From: Jeongeupia wiesaeckerbachi
GTDB lineage: Bacteria; Pseudomonadota; Gammaproteobacteria; Burkholderiales; Chitinibacteraceae
Reading direction: 5' to 3'
Length of the DNA: 64,000 nucleotides
Assembly (NCBI RefSeq): GCF_050916355.1
Contig: NZ_CP136946.1
Span: 3,472,001-3,536,000 of the forward strand
Below are positions 28,213 through 36,112 of this stretch, piece by piece (within the stretch, counting starts at the first letter, position 1; each line of letters opens with the position of its first letter). Position numbers and translations under genes: made by a program. Below the pieces are notes generated by a model. That model did no database searches and was not told the origin of the DNA. It saw only the letters and a list, made by a program, of their open reading frames with translations.

Positions 28213-29196
28213 CTAGCCAGCGGCATCGGCGCCATGGCCTTCTGCCATGGCCACCACTACCTTGCGCTTGCCCTTGAACGGCGAACGGGCATGCGCGGCC
28301 AGCATATTGTCGAGCATCAGCACGTCGCCGGATTGCCACGGAAAAGCCACCTTGTGCTTGTCCAGCACCGAGCGCACATGGGCCAGCGTGGCGTCGTCGA
28401 TCACACTGCCGTCGCCGTAATACACATTGCGCGGCAGGAATTCCTCGCCGACGGCGTCGACCAGGGCTTCGCGCATATCGGCTTCCAGCGCCGAGACATG
28501 AAACAGGTGGGCTTGATTGAACCACACCTCGTCGCCGGTCACCGGGTGCCTTGCCGTACCCTGGCACACCTGGCGGGTGCGCAACTCGCCGTCATCGAGC
28601 CATTCGCACTGGATCTGGTGCGCTGCGCAATAGGCCTCGACCTCGGCCGGGACTTCGGTGTTGAAGACCTGCTGCCAGGGCACATCCAGTCCGTTGCCCG
28701 AGTTGCGCACGTACATCAGCCCTTTCTCGGCAAAACGCGCGCGGATTTCCGGGTCGATGTCGCGGAAAATCGCGCGACTGTCCGCGATCGGCGTTTCACC
28801 GCCCTCTTCGGCGGCGATATCGCAATAGAACCAGATTTTCATCGGCCACTCGCGCGTGTACGCCTGCTCGTTGTGCAGCGGAATGTGCTGATGCGCCGGG
28901 TATTCGGTCGAGGTATACACACCCTCGCCGCCGACTTTGCTGCGCGGCGTAGAACCGAACTCGTAGCTGAGCAAGCCGTGGCCGAACGACGCAGCGAAAG
29001 CACGGAATGCATCGATGCCGTCGGCGGCAAAACCGGTGAAGAACAAACCACCGGCCTCGTAGAGTTTGTCCGCAACCAGCGCCTGCACCGCCGGCAGCAC
29101 ACTTTGCAGGCTGGCGCCCGGCTCGACCGGGCTGACGCGCAGCGGAAAACCGGGCGTCAAGCGCAGGCCATTCACTTCTATCGTTTGGGTTTGCAT
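28213..29196 (-). CDS. SyrP-like aspartyl beta-hydroxylase (TauD/TfdA family; OrbG-like)
   Basis: Fe(II)/2-oxoglutarate dioxygenase, 327 residues, predicted to beta-hydroxylate the aspartate carried on the NRPS, creating an iron-binding beta-hydroxyaspartate. The iron-binding motif HNE (IPLHNEQAY, near residue 111) and distal His/Arg region GDVLMLDNMLAAHARSPFKG (about 293-312) are the SyrP-type TauD motifs. The Asp-type A domain and following epimerase in the central NRPS supply the expected substrate. AAGGA precedes the start. It lies 33 bases after the PPTase gene. Confidence 0.88.
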   Translation of the reverse strand: MQTQTIEVNGLRLTPGFPLRVSPVEPGASLQSVLPAVQALVADKLYEAGGLFFTGFAADGIDAFRAFAASFGHGLLSYEFGSTPRSKVGGEGVYTSTEYPAHQHIPLHNEQAYTREWPMKIWFYCDIAAEEGGETPIADSRAIFRDIDPEIRARFAEKGLMYVRNSGNGLDVPWQQVFNTEVPAEVEAYCAAHQIQCEWLDDGELRTRQVCQGTARHPVTGDEVWFNQAHLFHVSALEADMREALVDAVGEEFLPRNVYYGDGSVIDDATLAHVRSVLDKHKVAFPWQSGDVLMLDNMLAAHARSPFKGKRKVVVAMAEGHGADAAG

Positions 29197-29229
29197 GCTT
29201 GGTTCCTTGGAATAATGCGGCGGCCCGTT

Positions 29230-29943
29230 TTACGGCGCGCCAGAGAGCGCAATCGCTGCATCGTAACCGGCGGGCATGGGCAACGCGGCCAGTTCGATGT
29301 GTTCACAGGAAAACGGCAGGTCGGCGCAACCATGCAGACGGCCGGCGAGCGGCGAGATCAGCGGCATTGCATCGCTGGCGATGCCGACGCCAACCGCCTT
29401 CAGCGCGGCCTCCTTCTGCACCCAGAGCCGCAGGAATGCGCTGCTGCGGTCGGCTTCGGCCAACGACGCCAGCAGGCTGCGTTCATCGGCACTACATACC
29501 AGCTCGGCCAGCTCGGCCACATCAAAATCACGCTCAAGCTCCACATCGACGCCGACCCGGCCGACACGGCTCAGGGCGATCAGGCCGTACTTCCCGGCAT
29601 GCGACACATTGAAGTCGATCCCTGCGCCGTCCTCGGCCAGACAAGGCCGGCCGAAGCGATCGCGGCGGATCGGCACCGTCGACGGCGCAAGCCCGCACTC
29701 GCCGGACAGCAGCAGCCGCAAGGTGCTGCGGACTGCGGCAAAACGGGCGCGATCCTCGCGACGTTGGTATCGGCGCAACTCGACACACTCAAGCGGCGCC
29801 AGATGGGCGAGCATCGCGGTATCGGGCTCCCGGGCGGCGTCGATGTCGATGCGCCACCAGCGCACCCGCCCCGCCAGCGCTTCACCGCTGGCGCCGCAAC
29901 GCCCGAGTACGGACGAAAACAGGTCGGTTACAGCAACGCTCAT
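29230..29943 (-). CDS. 4'-phosphopantetheinyl transferase (Sfp type)
   Basis: Activates the NRPS carrier domains by adding the phosphopantetheine arm from CoA. 237 residues. Signature motifs are FNVSHAGKYGLIAL (about 112), GVDVELE (about 132) with the Mg-binding Asp, and WVQKEAALKAVGVG (about 174). Its start overlaps the thioesterase stop as ATGA. A dedicated PPTase inside the locus suggests the cluster is a self-contained unit. Confidence 0.93.
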   Translation of the reverse strand: MSVAVTDLFSSVLGRCGASGEALAGRVRWWRIDIDAAREPDTAMLAHLAPLECVELRRYQRREDRARFAAVRSTLRLLLSGECGLAPSTVPIRRDRFGRPCLAEDGAGIDFNVSHAGKYGLIALSRVGRVGVDVELERDFDVAELAELVCSADERSLLASLAEADRSSAFLRLWVQKEAALKAVGVGIASDAMPLISPLAGRLHGCADLPFSCEHIELAALPMPAGYDAAIALSGAP

Positions 29944-30668
29944 GCCATCACTTGCGGCGTTGTCAGGCGCTGAAGTCGTCGCAGCAGGACGTTGCCCTGA
30001 CGCTGGACGAAAAAGTGACCGCCCTCGAAACGTTCAACGCTGAACGGCCCCGTGGTCTCGCCTTCCCAGCCGGCCAACGCCGAGTCCGGCACCGATGCAT
30101 CCTGCGTACCACCAAAGACATGCAGCGGGCAGGAAAGCGCCGGGCGATCACGTCTCTTGAAACTGGCGCAGAGACGGAAATCCGCAGCCAGGATCGGCAG
30201 CATCAGCGCCATCAGCTCTTCGTTGTCGAGCAATTCCTCGGGCGTCCCGCCCAGCCGGCGCAGCTCGTTCTTGAGCTGATTGTCGTCGGCCAACGCCAGC
30301 GCGCGGTAGTGCGCGTCATCGCGGTGACTTGGCGCCGATGCCCCCGCGGCAAACAGCGCCACCGGCGCGGGCAAGCCCCGCTCGACCAGCGCATGCGCCA
30401 GCTCGAAAGCAATCAACGCCCCGAGGCTATGGCCGAACAAGGCGTAACGCGGCGGCAAACGCGTCGCCAGCGCCGCGGCCAGTTGCTCGACCAATTGGCT
30501 CAGGTCATCGACCAGCGGCTCGGCCCAGCGCGCGCCGCGACCGGGCAGCTCAAGCGGCTCGATCGCAAGCCCCTGCAGCCCGGCACGCTGCCAGGCCTGA
30601 TACGCCAGCGCACTTCCGCCCGCATGCGCCAGGCAGAACACCGGCAGCGCCATGGCCGCCGGACTCAT
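29940..30668 (-). CDS. Type II thioesterase (GrsT/PvdG-like)
   Basis: 242-residue alpha/beta hydrolase that normally clears misprimed carrier domains. It has the N-terminal FCLAHAGGSALAYQAW, the nucleophile elbow GHSLG (Ser near 90), and a C-terminal catalytic His in FEGGHFFVQRQ. No thioesterase domain exists in the NRPSs, so a role in final release is also possible. It overlaps mbtH upstream and the PPTase downstream by ATGA. Confidence 0.9.
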   Translation of the reverse strand: MSPAAMALPVFCLAHAGGSALAYQAWQRAGLQGLAIEPLELPGRGARWAEPLVDDLSQLVEQLAAALATRLPPRYALFGHSLGALIAFELAHALVERGLPAPVALFAAGASAPSHRDDAHYRALALADDNQLKNELRRLGGTPEELLDNEELMALMLPILAADFRLCASFKRRDRPALSCPLHVFGGTQDASVPDSALAGWEGETTGPFSVERFEGGHFFVQRQGNVLLRRLQRLTTPQVMA

Positions 30669-30880
30669 TCAGCGCTGGCTTCGGCCAGGTGGCGGCGCAA
30701 ACTCAGCGGCCGCAGATCGGTCCAGACCGATTCGATGTGGGCAAGGCAAGCCGCTTTGGCACCAACAAAACCTTCCGCCCGCCAACCATCGGGGATTGCC
30801 TTGTAATCGGGCCAGATCGAATACTGTTCTTCGTGGTTGATCACCACCCGGAAGATCGTGTCTACGCTATCGAAACTCAT
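30665..30880 (-). CDS. MbtH-like protein
   Basis: 71 residues. Contains the family signature NHEEQYSIWPDYKAIPDGW and a C-terminal IESVWTDLRP. MbtH proteins bind and support NRPS adenylation domains. I chose the start at 30880 (MSFDSVDTIF, AGGA upstream). First gene after the sigma factor and the first behind the sigma-type promoter at 31045-31069. Confidence 0.95.
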   Translation of the reverse strand: MSFDSVDTIFRVVINHEEQYSIWPDYKAIPDGWRAEGFVGAKAACLAHIESVWTDLRPLSLRRHLAEASAE

Positions 30881-31044
30881 CGTGACTTTCCTGTTGATTC
30901 GGCGACATCGGGTCACCCTGACTTAGAACGGCCAACAAAATCCTGCTGGCTGCGTTGTACTCACTTGTCGTACAACTTGTACTGCCCGCGTTTCGCACGC
31001 CTTGCCAGCACCGTTGCACTGAATTTTGTTAACCGTTATCAGAA

Positions 31045-31069
31045 GACGTATGGGCCCGCCGATTTTTTA
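31045..31069 (-). promoter_or_regulatory. ECF-sigma-type promoter for the mbtH operon
   Basis: Minus strand TAAA (31069-31066), 17 bases, CGTC (31048-31045), directly after the sigma-factor stop and about 165 bases before mbtH. Identical core and spacing to two other sites in the island. Confidence 0.68.
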
Positions 31070-31071
31070 AC

Positions 31072-31569
31072 TCACGCCGCCATGCGCGCATCGCCGACGC
31101 AGTCCAGGCAGTGCTGCGTCGCGTCGCGGACCATGAAGTGCACCAGGGTTTGCGAGACCTCCAGCTTCTGCGCCACTTCCTTCAAGGTCATATTGCCGAG
31201 CCGGACCATCTCGAATGCAGCCTGGGTACGGCATGGCAGCGTGGACAAGGCATCCGACACGCGCCTCAGCAGGTCGCGCTGAATGACATTCGTTTCGGGG
31301 CCGCCCCATGGCGAAGGGACATCGAATCCCTCGTTGTCATCGGCAAAATGGCCGCTCTCGAACGACTGGCGGCGATAGTGATCAATGGCCTGATTGCGCA
31401 CCATCCGTACCAAGTAGGCCAGCGGTTGCTGGACGACCTCCGTCGGCATGCGTTCGGCCACCTTGAGGAACACCTCCTGCACCACATCCTCGGCGCGGCA
31501 GCTGCAACCGGTCACCGCCGCCGCCGTGTTGACCAGCTTCGATCGGTGTTCGATCAACGCCGCCACCAT
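31072..31569 (-). CDS. Iron-starvation ECF sigma factor (PvdS/OrbS/FecI group)
   Basis: 165-residue sigma-70 family protein with region 2 (RAEDVVQEVFLKVAERM, YLVRMVRNQAIDHYRR) and region 4 (LSTLPCRTQAAFEMVRLGNMT, then the helix-turn-helix LKEVAQKLEVSQTLVHFMV). It is at the head of the siderophore island like OrbS. I favour the ATG at 31569 (MVAALIEHRSKLV) because GGGGAGGGG lies just upstream; the open frame extends to 31638. No FecR-type anti-sigma gene is adjacent, as in PvdS/OrbS systems. A Fur-like site precedes it. Confidence 0.9.
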   Translation of the reverse strand: MVAALIEHRSKLVNTAAAVTGCSCRAEDVVQEVFLKVAERMPTEVVQQPLAYLVRMVRNQAIDHYRRQSFESGHFADDNEGFDVPSPWGGPETNVIQRDLLRRVSDALSTLPCRTQAAFEMVRLGNMTLKEVAQKLEVSQTLVHFMVRDATQHCLDCVGDARMAA

Positions 31570-31669
31570 CTGCCCCTCCCCGCCTGAAACAGTCCGCCAA
31601 CGCTCGCCCGCCATCCCGTCGCCCCATGTCAAGAACATAAACTCAGTGCGCGAGAATATACTTGGTAAC

Positions 31670-31688
31670 GAGAATAAGTATCAATACT
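31670..31688 (-). promoter_or_regulatory. Fur-like box upstream of the sigma-factor gene
   Basis: GAGAATAAGTATCAATACT matches 12 of 19 Fur consensus positions by hand, in an AT-rich stretch about 100 bases before the sigma gene. This would put the whole island under iron control through the sigma factor. Confidence 0.55.
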
Positions 31689-32146
31689 AAAATGTTATGG
31701 TTTGTAAGATCTATCTGAATAGAATTTAAAGACAAGCATGCTTGTAGCTTGAGCACCCCTGACCCCGCCTCGAAATCAGCTCGATGTAGAGCCGAGCAGC
31801 GCTCGATTTCCGAACAAGAGACGACAGTGAGGGTGCAAAACGTGATGCCGGCTAGCCCGGACGGCCGCGCGCCGGCCAAGCACCGTCAAACTCAGGATAG
31901 GCGTGCCGCGCAGCTGGTTTCACGACAACGCTGATGCTTTGCGCGTCGTACTTGGCCTTGTTGTGAGGGTTGCCTCAGCCGAGCTTGCCGATATACAGAC
32001 TGTTCTTGTCCTGCTTCGCGGTGTTGGCGATAGTGGCGCCGTTCAGATGCGCGTGGCTGCCGGGATGAACCGCCGGCTGCGACGGTTCCCAATGCGCACA
32101 GCGCATGAAGACAAGCCACGCGGTGGCTGCGTGCTTATACCGGGCT
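31689..32146 (+). other. Intergenic stretch, no convincing gene
   Basis: The first 50 bases are AT-rich and probably belong to the sigma-factor promoter region. The remainder is GC-rich. Short minus-strand open frames exist (for example one containing KQDKNSLYIGKLG near 31980) that may be a remnant of a lost gene, but I see no start, length or family to support a call. Confidence 0.5.
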
Positions 32147-32581
32147 TCAGTCAGGGCGACCGATTCGCTGCCCCTGCGCATCGATCACCGGCTCGCCATC
32201 TTCCTTGCTGAACGCGCCCTGCTGCGGCTGCGGCAGCAGGTCGAGCACCAGCTCGGACGGTCGGCACAGCCGGGTAGCCCGTTCGGTGACAACGATAGGC
32301 CGGTTGATCAGGATCGGATGTTCGAGCATGAAGTCGATCAGCTGATCGTCGGTCCATTTGGCATCATCGAGGCCAAGCGATTCGTACGGCGTGCCGCTCT
32401 GGCGCAGCACGGCCCGCACACCGACGCCCATCGCCGCGATCAGCGCCACCAGCTCCTCACGGCTCGGCGGCGTTTCCAGATAGTGAATGACGGTCGGCTC
32501 GATGCCTGCGTTGCGGATCAGTGCCAGCGTGTTGCGCGACGTACCGCAGGCCGGGTTGTGATAGATCGTGACGGTGCTCAT
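32147..32581 (-). CDS. arsC: Arsenate reductase, glutaredoxin-dependent ArsC
   Basis: 144-residue cytoplasmic enzyme reducing arsenate to arsenite. The N-terminal IYHNPACGTSRNTLALI carries the catalytic Cys (about residue 12) and the CGTSRNT motif; the arsenate-binding arginines are in LINRPIVVTERATRLCRP. Length is that of the plasmid R773 type. Last gene of the arsR-arsI-acr3-arsC operon, 15 bases after acr3. Confidence 0.95.
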   Translation of the reverse strand: MSTVTIYHNPACGTSRNTLALIRNAGIEPTVIHYLETPPSREELVALIAAMGVGVRAVLRQSGTPYESLGLDDAKWTDDQLIDFMLEHPILINRPIVVTERATRLCRPSELVLDLLPQPQQGAFSKEDGEPVIDAQGQRIGRPD

Positions 32582-32596
32582 GGTTTTCTCCAGTGA

Positions 32597-33673
32597 TTAG
32601 CGGGCCGCGCCGCGTTCGTACCACGGTTTGCTGGCGTTGACGATGCGCACCACCAGCAGCATCACCGGCACCTCGATCAGCACGCCGACCACCGTTGCCA
32701 GCGCGGCGCCGGATTCGAAGCCGAACAGGCTGATCGCTGCGGCGACGGCCAGCTCGAAGAAGTTCGACGCACCGATCAGTGCCGAAGGGCAGGCCACCGA
32801 GTGCTTCTCGCCAACCTTGCGGTTGAGCCAGTACGCCAGCCCGGCGTTGAAGAACACCTGGATCAGGATAGGCACGGCCAACAGCGCGATCACCAGCGGC
32901 TGCTTGATGATGGCGTCGCCCTGAAACGCAAACAGCAGCACCAGGGTGGCCAGCAGCGCGGCGATCGACCACGGCTGGATCATGTGCATCGCCGTGTCGA
33001 ACGCCGTCTGGCCCTTGGCGAGCAAGGCCTTGCGGATCACCTGGGCGATCAGCACCGGGATGACGATGTAGAGCACGACCGAGGTCAGCAGCGTCGCCCA
33101 CGGCACGACGATGCTTGCCACCCCGAGCAGCAGGCCCACCAGCGGCGCGAAGGCGAACACCATGATCAGATCGTTCAGCGCGACCTGCGACAGCGTGAAG
33201 TAGGCGTCGCCACCGGTGAGCCGGCTCCAGACAAAGACCATCGCCGTGCACGGTGCGGCGGCGAGCAGGATCAGCCCGGCGACATAGCTATCCAACTGAT
33301 CCGCCGGCAGCCACTGCGCGAACAGCACGCGGATGAACAGCCAGCCGAGCAGCGCCATCGAGAACGGTTTGACCAGCCAGTTGATGAACAAGGTGACGCC
33401 GATGCCCTTGATATGGCCCTTGACCTGATGCAACGCACCGAAGTCGATCTTCAACAGCATCGGAATGATCATTACCCAGATCAGCAGCCCGACGGGCAGG
33501 TTGACCTTGGCGACTTCCATCGCACCGACCGCCTTGAACACACTCGGCAAACCCTGGCCCAGCGCGATGCCGACGACGATGCAGAGCAGCACCCAGGCGG
33601 TCAGATAACGCTCGAAAAAACTCATTGGTGCAGCAGCGGCATGTTTGCCGATGACTTCACATTGCGGGGACAT
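32597..33673 (-). CDS. acr3: Arsenite efflux permease, ACR3 family
   Basis: 358 residues, about ten membrane segments. Contains the conserved ACR3 stretch AAAPCTAMVFVWSRLTGGDAY with the essential Cys, and a second conserved GASNFFELAVAAAI. Expels arsenite produced by ArsC. Start at 33673 (MSPQCEV) chosen because GGAG lies before it; the frame opens slightly earlier. Confidence 0.95.
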   Translation of the reverse strand: MSPQCEVIGKHAAAAPMSFFERYLTAWVLLCIVVGIALGQGLPSVFKAVGAMEVAKVNLPVGLLIWVMIIPMLLKIDFGALHQVKGHIKGIGVTLFINWLVKPFSMALLGWLFIRVLFAQWLPADQLDSYVAGLILLAAAPCTAMVFVWSRLTGGDAYFTLSQVALNDLIMVFAFAPLVGLLLGVASIVVPWATLLTSVVLYIVIPVLIAQVIRKALLAKGQTAFDTAMHMIQPWSIAALLATLVLLFAFQGDAIIKQPLVIALLAVPILIQVFFNAGLAYWLNRKVGEKHSVACPSALIGASNFFELAVAAAISLFGFESGAALATVVGVLIEVPVMLLVVRIVNASKPWYERGAAR

Positions 33674-33775
33674 CAAACACTCCGGTTTCAATCACCTGCG
33701 CACCGAGTTGGCGGTGCACAGGAAGAGGACGTTGCAGACCTTGCTGCTTCTTCGTGAACTTCCTTTGCGCTGGCT

Positions 33776-34252
33776 TCAGCAGCAACCGTTGCCGGGGGCA
33801 CAGCTGTTTTTGGGGGTCGTCGTGACCGCGACGCTCTTGGGTGCGCAGCAAGTGTTTGCCTCACCGTCCGGCTCGCCAGCGTTGAAGGTCGGGATGCTGC
33901 CAAGCGTGCGATAGCTTTCCCAGGCGATGCCCGACGGATCGGTCACCCAGTGTTTGTCCGACTCGGCGTAGCAACAGGCGCTCCCCGGCTCGCTGAGCAC
34001 GACAATATCGGCGGACTGCAATTGCGCTTGCAGCAAGGCCAGCTCGTCGTCGCTATCGACCTGAAAACCGAGGTGGTCTACGCCAGCCGGTGCGCCACGC
34101 TGCGAGATCGCGAAATTGATGCGCGGATCATCCAGCATCCACTTGGCGTAGTCGGGCTTGCGCACGGTCGGCTCAACCGCAAACAGCTTTGAGTAGAACG
34201 CAATGCTGGCGTCGAGGTCATCGACCGATACATGGACGTGGAAGCGTTTCAT
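33776..34252 (-). CDS. arsI: ArsI-like C-As lyase (CadI/glyoxalase family)
   Basis: 158-residue VOC-fold protein predicted to cleave the C-As bond of trivalent organoarsenicals using Fe(II) and oxygen. The N-terminal MKRFHVHVSVDDL supplies a metal His, GVDHLGFQVDS the second, and the vicinal Cys pair in GSACCYAESDKHWV matches the ArsI substrate thiolate site. The tail is unusually Cys-rich (CC, C, CC). The frame opens further upstream, but M at 34252 begins the family's N-terminus. Located between arsR and acr3. Confidence 0.87.
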   Translation of the reverse strand: MKRFHVHVSVDDLDASIAFYSKLFAVEPTVRKPDYAKWMLDDPRINFAISQRGAPAGVDHLGFQVDSDDELALLQAQLQSADIVVLSEPGSACCYAESDKHWVTDPSGIAWESYRTLGSIPTFNAGEPDGEANTCCAPKSVAVTTTPKNSCAPGNGCC

Positions 34253-34271
34253 CGCGGGGCGCCTTGCAGAA

Positions 34272-34589
34272 CTAGCAGCAACTGTCGACATCGACGCCAC
34301 ACGGCACGCCGCAGCAGCAGTTGTCGGTCAAAAAGGCCAGCAAGTCGTTCATCGACGAATAGTTGGCCGAGTAGTAGATGAAGCGGCTCTCCTGCCGGCC
34401 TGTGACCAGCCCGGCGTGTGCCAGCTCTTTCAGGTGAAAGGACAGCGTCGCCGGCGCGACGCCGAGTGCCTCGCCGATGCGGCCGACGGCCAGTCCGTCG
34501 GGGCCGGCGGTGACCAGCAGCCGGTACACGGCGAGGCGGGTTTCCTGTGCCAGTGCGGCAAGGCGAATGACAGCATCTTTGTTTTCCAT
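34272..34589 (-). CDS. arsR: Arsenical-responsive repressor, ArsR family
   Basis: 105-residue winged-helix repressor. The helix-turn-helix is at GRIGEALGVAPATLSFHLKE and is followed by LAHAGLVTGRQESRFIYY. There is no CVC motif in the recognition-helix region; the Cys cluster is near the C-terminus (NCCCGVPCG and a final CC), which would be the As(III) site as in ArsR types with a C-terminal site. The start ATG lies inside the left arm of a 13-bp inverted repeat, so binding would block its own translation start region and promoter. Arsenic-specific function follows from the operon. Confidence 0.92.
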   Translation of the reverse strand: MENKDAVIRLAALAQETRLAVYRLLVTAGPDGLAVGRIGEALGVAPATLSFHLKELAHAGLVTGRQESRFIYYSANYSSMNDLLAFLTDNCCCGVPCGVDVDSCC

Positions 34590-34617
34590 ATTTCCATTTT
34601 TATAGAAATATGGAAAA
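34582..34617. promoter_or_regulatory. ArsR operator, 13-bp inverted repeat
   Basis: TTTTCCATATTTC (34582-34594) and GAAATATGGAAAA (34605-34617) are perfect inverted repeats with a 10-base spacer. The site overlaps the arsR start codon. Confidence 0.8.
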
Positions 34618-34645
34618 CAAGCAAGCCAGACGTTGTCGCAGTCAT

Positions 34646-34669
34646 GAAAAAAGGGCCCTTCCGGGCCCC
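34646..34669 (-). terminator. Terminator behind a truncated gene
   Basis: GGGCCC arms with a four-base loop, followed on the minus strand by T6. It lies 34 bases after the stop of the aminotransferase-like fragment, not after any intact gene. Confidence 0.7.
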
Positions 34670-34702
34670 GTGAAAATCGCTCAAACGTGGCAGCTTGACC
34701 GC

Positions 34703-34845
34703 TCAGCCGGCGAACACCTGCTGCAGTTCGCGCAAGGCATCGGCAGCGGCGGCGATGACAAAGTCGATCTGTTCCTCGGTGTGCGCACCGCAGATGAAGT
34801 TGACATCGCGACGCAGCTGCACGCCGACGAGGACGACCGCGCGAC
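34703..34845 (-). pseudogene. C-terminal fragment of a PLP-dependent aminotransferase-like gene
   Basis: The minus strand reads about 47 residues ending FICGAHTEEQIDF...LRELQQVFAG and a stop. The AHTEEQID pattern is the usual C-terminal helix start in fold-type-I PLP enzymes (class III aminotransferase or oxoamine-synthase type). Upstream, an in-frame TAG occurs near 34848 and no coding continues, so the rest is lost. A terminator still follows. The family call is tentative. Confidence 0.4.
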
Positions 34846-35032
34846 GCTATCGTTCTTCGAAACGCGCAGCAGCAACGACGTATTGCGCATGGGGGCGATC
34901 CGCCATGATCGCATCCTCGCGCTGCTGCCCGATGCCGACGCGGCGCCAATCGACCGCGGCACGCTGTTTGCGTACTTCGGTCAGGCAGTGGCCAGCGGGC
35001 TGCTGCCAGCACCGCTGTCACAGCCAGCGTAG
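34835..35032 (+). pseudogene. Unrecognised C-terminal gene fragment
   Basis: A plus-strand frame with protein-like composition (LSFFETRSSNDVLRMGAIR, then LLPDADAAPIDRGTLFAYFG) ends in TAG at 35032. The open frame continues back to 34610, but the upstream part runs antisense to another fragment and a terminator and does not look coding. I do not recognise the family. Probably the tail of a gene cut off by a rearrangement. Confidence 0.3.
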
Positions 35033-35144
35033 TCGATCGCCCCCAGATGGGCCGGCCAATTGGCCGGCCCACGCACTGACATCAAACTTTCTTTTTGCTC
35101 ACTATTGCTATCATGGCGGCTCGTCCGATCTCAGGAACGACGTC

Positions 35145-36101
35145 ATGCATTTCCCGCTCCGCCACGCTTTAATCACCACCCTGCTCGTCATCACCGCCCA
35201 GACCGCTTCGGCCACCGCGCTGAGCGAATGCCTCGGCTTCGCACCGGCCGACAAGGTGCTGATCGTCAATGCCGACGACATCGGCATGCATCCGGATCTC
35301 GACAAGGCCGCATTTGCGCTGCTCGATCAGCGCAAGATCCAGGCGCTGTCGATCATGCCGCCGACGCCGAACTTTGCCGCCGCGGCGAAAATGGCACGCG
35401 ATCGCAAGCTCGCCGTCGGGGTGCATCTGACCTTGACCAACGAGTGGCAGGACAAGCAACCGTGGGGCAGCGTGCTGCCGCCGTCCGAGGTGCCATCGCT
35501 GTACAACCCGCAGGGCCGGTTGTGGGCGACCACGCAGGAGGTCGCGCAGCACGCCAAGCCGGCCGAGGTAAAAAAGGAGCTGCTGGCGCAGATCGCCTCG
35601 GTCCGCGCCGCCGGGCTGACGATCACTCACCTCGACGCGCACATGGTGTTCTGGGCCGCCAGCCCGGCGCTGCTGGAGATCTATACCGAGCTGCCACGCG
35701 AAACCGGCATCCCAATCGTGATGCAGGGTTACGCTATGCCCACCTTCATGCAGCACGATGCGACGCGCCAGCTGCAGGCCGACGGGATCGTCACGCCGGA
35801 TGCCTATTTCATGCACTACAACCCGGCCAAACGCATCCCCGGCCAACGCTACGCCGGCTACGACAGCTGGATCGGCACACTGCCAGCCGGGATCAACCAC
35901 CTGGCAATCCACCCGGCCGAGGACAGCCCATCGGCACGCACCAGCATCGCCGATCTGGTGCTGCGGCTATCGGACTTCGAAGTCTGGAACGGCTCGTTGA
36001 TCCAGCAACTGGGCAAGGACCTCAAGTACACCGACTACCGGGCGATGCGGGCGCTGCAGGAAAAAGTGAACACCGGCGGCAAGACCTGCCTGAGCCGCTG
36101 A
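35145..36101 (+). CDS. Secreted ChbG/YdjC-family carbohydrate deacetylase
   Basis: 318 residues with an N-terminal signal peptide (HALITTLLVITAQTASATA). The YdjC/ChbG motif VNADDIGMHPD gives the Asp pair, GVHLTLTNEW and THLDAHM supply metal-binding His, and HLAIHPAED a later His. ChbG removes acetyl groups from chitooligosaccharides; this exported version could act on chitin fragments in the periplasm, but substrate is inference. The start has AGGA upstream. Flanked by gene remnants upstream and a DUF1579 gene in convergent orientation downstream. Confidence 0.82.
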   Translation: MHFPLRHALITTLLVITAQTASATALSECLGFAPADKVLIVNADDIGMHPDLDKAAFALLDQRKIQALSIMPPTPNFAAAAKMARDRKLAVGVHLTLTNEWQDKQPWGSVLPPSEVPSLYNPQGRLWATTQEVAQHAKPAEVKKELLAQIASVRAAGLTITHLDAHMVFWAASPALLEIYTELPRETGIPIVMQGYAMPTFMQHDATRQLQADGIVTPDAYFMHYNPAKRIPGQRYAGYDSWIGTLPAGINHLAIHPAEDSPSARTSIADLVLRLSDFEVWNGSLIQQLGKDLKYTDYRAMRALQEKVNTGGKTCLSR

Positions 36102-36112
36102 ATGCAGTGTGT

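Noticed and set aside
31892..32181. Small minus-strand genes between the sigma factor and arsC
   Set aside because: Frames overlap each other and lack ribosome-binding sites; one stretch looks protein-like but is interrupted. At most a remnant.
34272..35072. ArsR as a 266-residue protein
   Set aside because: The upstream extension runs through a terminator and a gene fragment on the same strand; the normal 105-residue ArsR begins at 34589.
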